A program made the position numbers and the translations under genes. From positions 1-7,855 of the forward strand of contig JAFULE010000010.1 in assembly GCA_017483235.1 (NCBI GenBank): 7,855 nt of DNA, given 5' to 3'. Position 1 is the first letter of the stretch; each line of letters opens with the position of its first letter. Under the pieces are notes generated by a model. That model searched no databases. It had not been told where the DNA came from and was given only the letters and a program-made list of their open reading frames with translations. Of the stretch, positions 5,719 through 7,855 are shown piece by piece. Source of the stretch: Faecalibacterium sp. (lineage in GTDB: Bacteria > Bacillota > Clostridia > Oscillospirales > Ruminococcaceae).

Positions 5719-5760
5719 TCTGTTACAATTCATCTCCGTTTGGGAAGGAGGCCCCACCCC

Positions 5761-7413
5761 ATGACTGAAAATGCGCATAAGGTGGTTGTGATCGGCCACA
5801 AAAACCCCGATACCGACTCGATCTGTTCGGCCATTGCCTATGCCGAACTGAAAAATCTGACCGGCCAGCCCATCCACGAGGCCCGCCGCGCCGGCGAGCC
5901 CAATCAGGAAACCAGCTATGTTCTGCAGCGGTTTGGCCTTACCCCGCCCCGGCTGTGCAACGATGTCAACCCCAAAGTGCGGGATGTGGATTACCGTCGC
6001 TTTGCCGCCGTGAAGGGGGACCTGAGCCTGCGCCGCGCCTGGACCATGATGCGCGATGCTGCGCTGGACACCCTGCCTGTGGTGGATGACGAGGGCCATC
6101 TTACCGGCCTGATCAGCGTGAAGGATATTGCCACCGCCAACATGGCCGTGTTCGATACCCAGGTGCTGGCCAAAAGCCGCACCAGCTACCGCAACATTCT
6201 GGAAACCCTGCAGGGCACCATGCTGACCGGCAGCCCCGATGCCGTGGTGGAAAAGGGCAAGGTTGTCATCGGAGTGTCCAGCCCGGACATTATGGAAACG
6301 GTGCTGGAAGAGGGCGACATCGTCATTCTGTCCAACCGTTACGAAAGCCAGCTGTGTGCCATCGAAATGAATGTCAGCCTGATCATCGTGTGTCTGGGCT
6401 CGTCGGTGGCCCGTACCATTCTCAAGCTTGCCGAAGAAAACGGCGTGGCTATTATGAGTGTGCCGATGGATACTTATGCCGCCGCCAAGCTGATCAGCCA
6501 GTGTGCCCCCATCAGCCATTCCATGACCACCGAAAACCTGCTGAACTTCAACCTGAGCACCCCGGTGGACGATGTGCTGCGGGTGATGGCCAAGGTGCGC
6601 CACCGCTACTTCCCTATCCTGGACGGCGGCGGTAAATATTGCGGCATGCTCAGCCGCCGCAATGTGATCAACATGAGTAAGCGTCAGGTGATCCTGATGG
6701 ACCACAATGAGACCACTCAGGCCATCGATGGCTACGACAAGGCAGATATTCTTGAGATCATCGATCATCACCGCCTGGGCGATCTGCAAACCGCAGGCCC
6801 CATGTATTTCCGCTGTCAGCCGGTGGGCTGCACCGCCACCATTGTTGCCCAGATGTACGACGAGCAGGGCCTTGTGCCCCGGCCTCAGATCGCCGGTGCT
6901 TTGCTGGGTGCCATTTTGTCCGACACGCTGATGTTCCGCAGCCCTACCTGCACCCCGCTGGACGAGGCCACTGCCCGCCGCATGGCCGAGCTGGCCGGCG
7001 TGCAGCTGGAGCAGTTTGCCAACGAAATGTTCGAGGCCGGTGAAGGGCTGGAGGGCAAAACCGCCGAGCAGGTATTGCTGCAGGACTTCAAGGTGTTTAC
7101 CTGCGGGGATGTTCGTTTTGGCGTGGCACAGGGCAATTACATGACTCTTTCCAACCTGCAGAAAGCCCGCGATCTGCTGACCCCGGGGCTGGTAGAGTTC
7201 CGCCGGAACCAGCACATCGAGGATTTGTATGTGCTGTTGACCCATGTGCCCGAAAAAACCAGCACGGTGCTGTACAGCGGCCGTTACGCCGCCTCTATGC
7301 TGGCCGAAGGCTTTGAGATCGAACCAGCCAACGGCGCTGCGACGCTGCCCGGCCTGATCAGCCGCAAAAAACAGTTCATTCCCAAGATCCTTGCTGCCTA
7401 TCAGGAGCTGTAA
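5761..7413 (+). CDS. ppaC: Family II (Mn/Co-dependent) inorganic pyrophosphatase with CBS and DRTGG domains
   Basis: A 550-residue cytosolic DHH-superfamily enzyme that hydrolyses pyrophosphate to phosphate and so drives biosynthetic reactions forward. Domain order: the start of the DHH domain with metal motif G-H-K-N-P-D-T-D-S (12-20; H13, D17, D19); first CBS motif (about 75-130, with L-P-V-V-D-D and G-L-I-S-V-K-D); DRTGG-like domain (about 145-250, with D-I-V-I-L-S-N-R); second CBS (about 255-305); then D-H-N (314-316), I-D-H-H (334-337) and the C-terminal DHHA2 domain with substrate-binding S-R-K-K-Q (534-538). Length matches CBS-PPases of Clostridia, which are regulated by adenine nucleotides. 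The start is set by AAGGAGG (5745-5751), 9 bases upstream; the frame open to 5473 is not used. All expected metal ligands are present, so it should be active. It is monocistronic, next to a Mn2+ riboswitch-controlled gene. Confidence 0.95.
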   Translation: MTENAHKVVVIGHKNPDTDSICSAIAYAELKNLTGQPIHEARRAGEPNQETSYVLQRFGLTPPRLCNDVNPKVRDVDYRRFAAVKGDLSLRRAWTMMRDAALDTLPVVDDEGHLTGLISVKDIATANMAVFDTQVLAKSRTSYRNILETLQGTMLTGSPDAVVEKGKVVIGVSSPDIMETVLEEGDIVILSNRYESQLCAIEMNVSLIIVCLGSSVARTILKLAEENGVAIMSVPMDTYAAAKLISQCAPISHSMTTENLLNFNLSTPVDDVLRVMAKVRHRYFPILDGGGKYCGMLSRRNVINMSKRQVILMDHNETTQAIDGYDKADILEIIDHHRLGDLQTAGPMYFRCQPVGCTATIVAQMYDEQGLVPRPQIAGALLGAILSDTLMFRSPTCTPLDEATARRMAELAGVQLEQFANEMFEAGEGLEGKTAEQVLLQDFKVFTCGDVRFGVAQGNYMTLSNLQKARDLLTPGLVEFRRNQHIEDLYVLLTHVPEKTSTVLYSGRYAASMLAEGFEIEPANGAATLPGLISRKKQFIPKILAAYQEL

Positions 7414-7452
7414 AACCAAATTATTTCCCGGGAAAACATTTTAAAACGACAA

Positions 7453-7498
7453 AAAACCACCCGCTGGCGGCAGTTTTACCCTGCCGGCGGGTGGTTTT
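7453..7498. terminator. Bidirectional intrinsic terminator between convergent genes
   Basis: AAAACCACCCGC (7453-7464) pairs perfectly with GCGGGTGGTTTT (7487-7498), and the stem continues through GGCGG/CTGCC with two G-T pairs to a loop around 7471-7480. On the plus strand it ends the pyrophosphatase transcript. On the minus strand a run of six T residues follows, so it also serves the DUF362 gene. The remainder of 7414-7531 shows nothing recognisable. Confidence 0.92.
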
Positions 7499-7531
7499 GC
7501 ATTTTATGGGTACGGGTGCGAAGGTGCGGCA

Positions 7532-7855
7532 TTACACCTTTTTCAGCTGATACTGCCGGCTGCCAAGGCCCAGCTTTTCGGCATGCTCCATCTGGGCGCG
7601 GTACTCTACGCTGGGGTTGGAATCCATAAAATTGTCGTGGCGGCAATTCCAGCCGGGGGTTGCCAGATTGTCGCCCAGCTGGCTGTTGGGCAGCGGGGCG
7701 GCGGCAAGGCAGGCATCCACACAGGCCTGATCCAGCGCTACCGGGTCAAAGCTGGCAAACATGCCGATGTCGGGCAGAATGGGGGCATCGTTTTCGCCGT
7801 GGCAGTCGCAGTTGGGGCTGATGTCCTGCACAAGGCTGATGTGGAAACAGGGCCG
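7532..7855 (-). CDS. DUF362 family iron-sulfur protein, C-terminal part (cut by right edge)
   Basis: The open frame runs from the window edge to a TAA stop (plus-strand TTA at 7532-7534), giving 107 residues of the C-terminus. The sequence resembles the end of DUF362 proteins: N-C-D-C-H-G followed by D-A-P-I-L-P-D-I-G and F-A-S-F-D-P-V-A-L-D-Q-A, then a terminal E-H-A-E-K-L-G-L-G-S segment. Complete members are usually about 370 residues, sometimes with ferredoxin-type 4Fe-4S motifs. Function of the family is not established. The GTG at 7831 is an internal Val codon, not a start, because the frame and the family similarity continue to the edge. The gene converges on the pyrophosphatase and shares its terminator. 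Confidence 0.82.
   Translation of the reverse strand, partial: RPCFHISLVQDISPNCDCHGENDAPILPDIGMFASFDPVALDQACVDACLAAAPLPNSQLGDNLATPGWNCRHDNFMDSNPSVEYRAQMEHAEKLGLGSRQYQLKKV

Noticed and set aside
5473..5760. N-terminal extension of the pyrophosphatase
   Set aside because: The open frame runs through the end of permease copy 2, a strong terminator and the ppaC promoter. The ATG at 5761 has an ideal SD and matches the family N-terminus.
7532..7831. Complete small gene starting with GTG at 7831 on the minus strand
   Set aside because: The frame continues open to the window edge with DUF362-like sequence, so the GTG codes for an internal valine and the gene is simply truncated by the window.

Overview
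The window looks like chromosomal DNA from a GC-rich member of the Clostridia, probably the Oscillospiraceae/Ruminococcaceae (Faecalibacterium-, Subdoligranulum- or Gemmiger-like). This is inferred from strong AGGAGG-type ribosome binding sites, sigma-A-type promoters, a DRTGG/CBS-type family II pyrophosphatase, a DUF362 protein and codon use dominated by GCC, CTG and GGC. No phage, IS, CRISPR, tRNA or rRNA sequence was seen.

Layout. A gene on the minus strand runs off the left edge (start at 86). Divergent from it is a two-gene operon with a clear promoter (115-143): an M18 metallo-aminopeptidase (182-1471) and, overlapping by one base, a glutamyl-queuosine tRNA(Asp) synthetase, gluQ (1471-2433). 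A 319-base gap then holds the most interesting element: a yybP-ykoY (manganese) riboswitch aptamer (2531-2641) whose 3' strand is also the 5' arm of an intrinsic terminator (2626-2680). Downstream lie two tandem paralogous permeases of the ArsB/NhaD/P-protein type (2753-4024 and 4266-5537). They are both 423 residues and about 85% identical. Each is followed by its own strong terminator, and their leaders are unrelated. Next, with its own extended -10 promoter, is a 550-residue CBS/DRTGG-containing family II (Mn/Co-dependent) inorganic pyrophosphatase (5761-7413). A bidirectional terminator separates it from the convergent, right-truncated 3' end of a DUF362 iron-sulfur protein gene.

How it fits together. 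Known yybP-ykoY riboswitches sense Mn2+ and switch on Mn export or homeostasis genes. The first permease is therefore predicted to be made when Mn2+ is high and may export Mn2+ or help cells tolerate it, although its family is better known for anion or Na+/H+ transport. The second copy lacks the riboswitch and has a different, structured leader, so the pair is probably regulated differently. The neighbouring pyrophosphatase belongs to a Mn2+/Co2+-dependent family, so three adjacent genes may share a manganese theme. The aminopeptidase-gluQ operon appears functionally separate.
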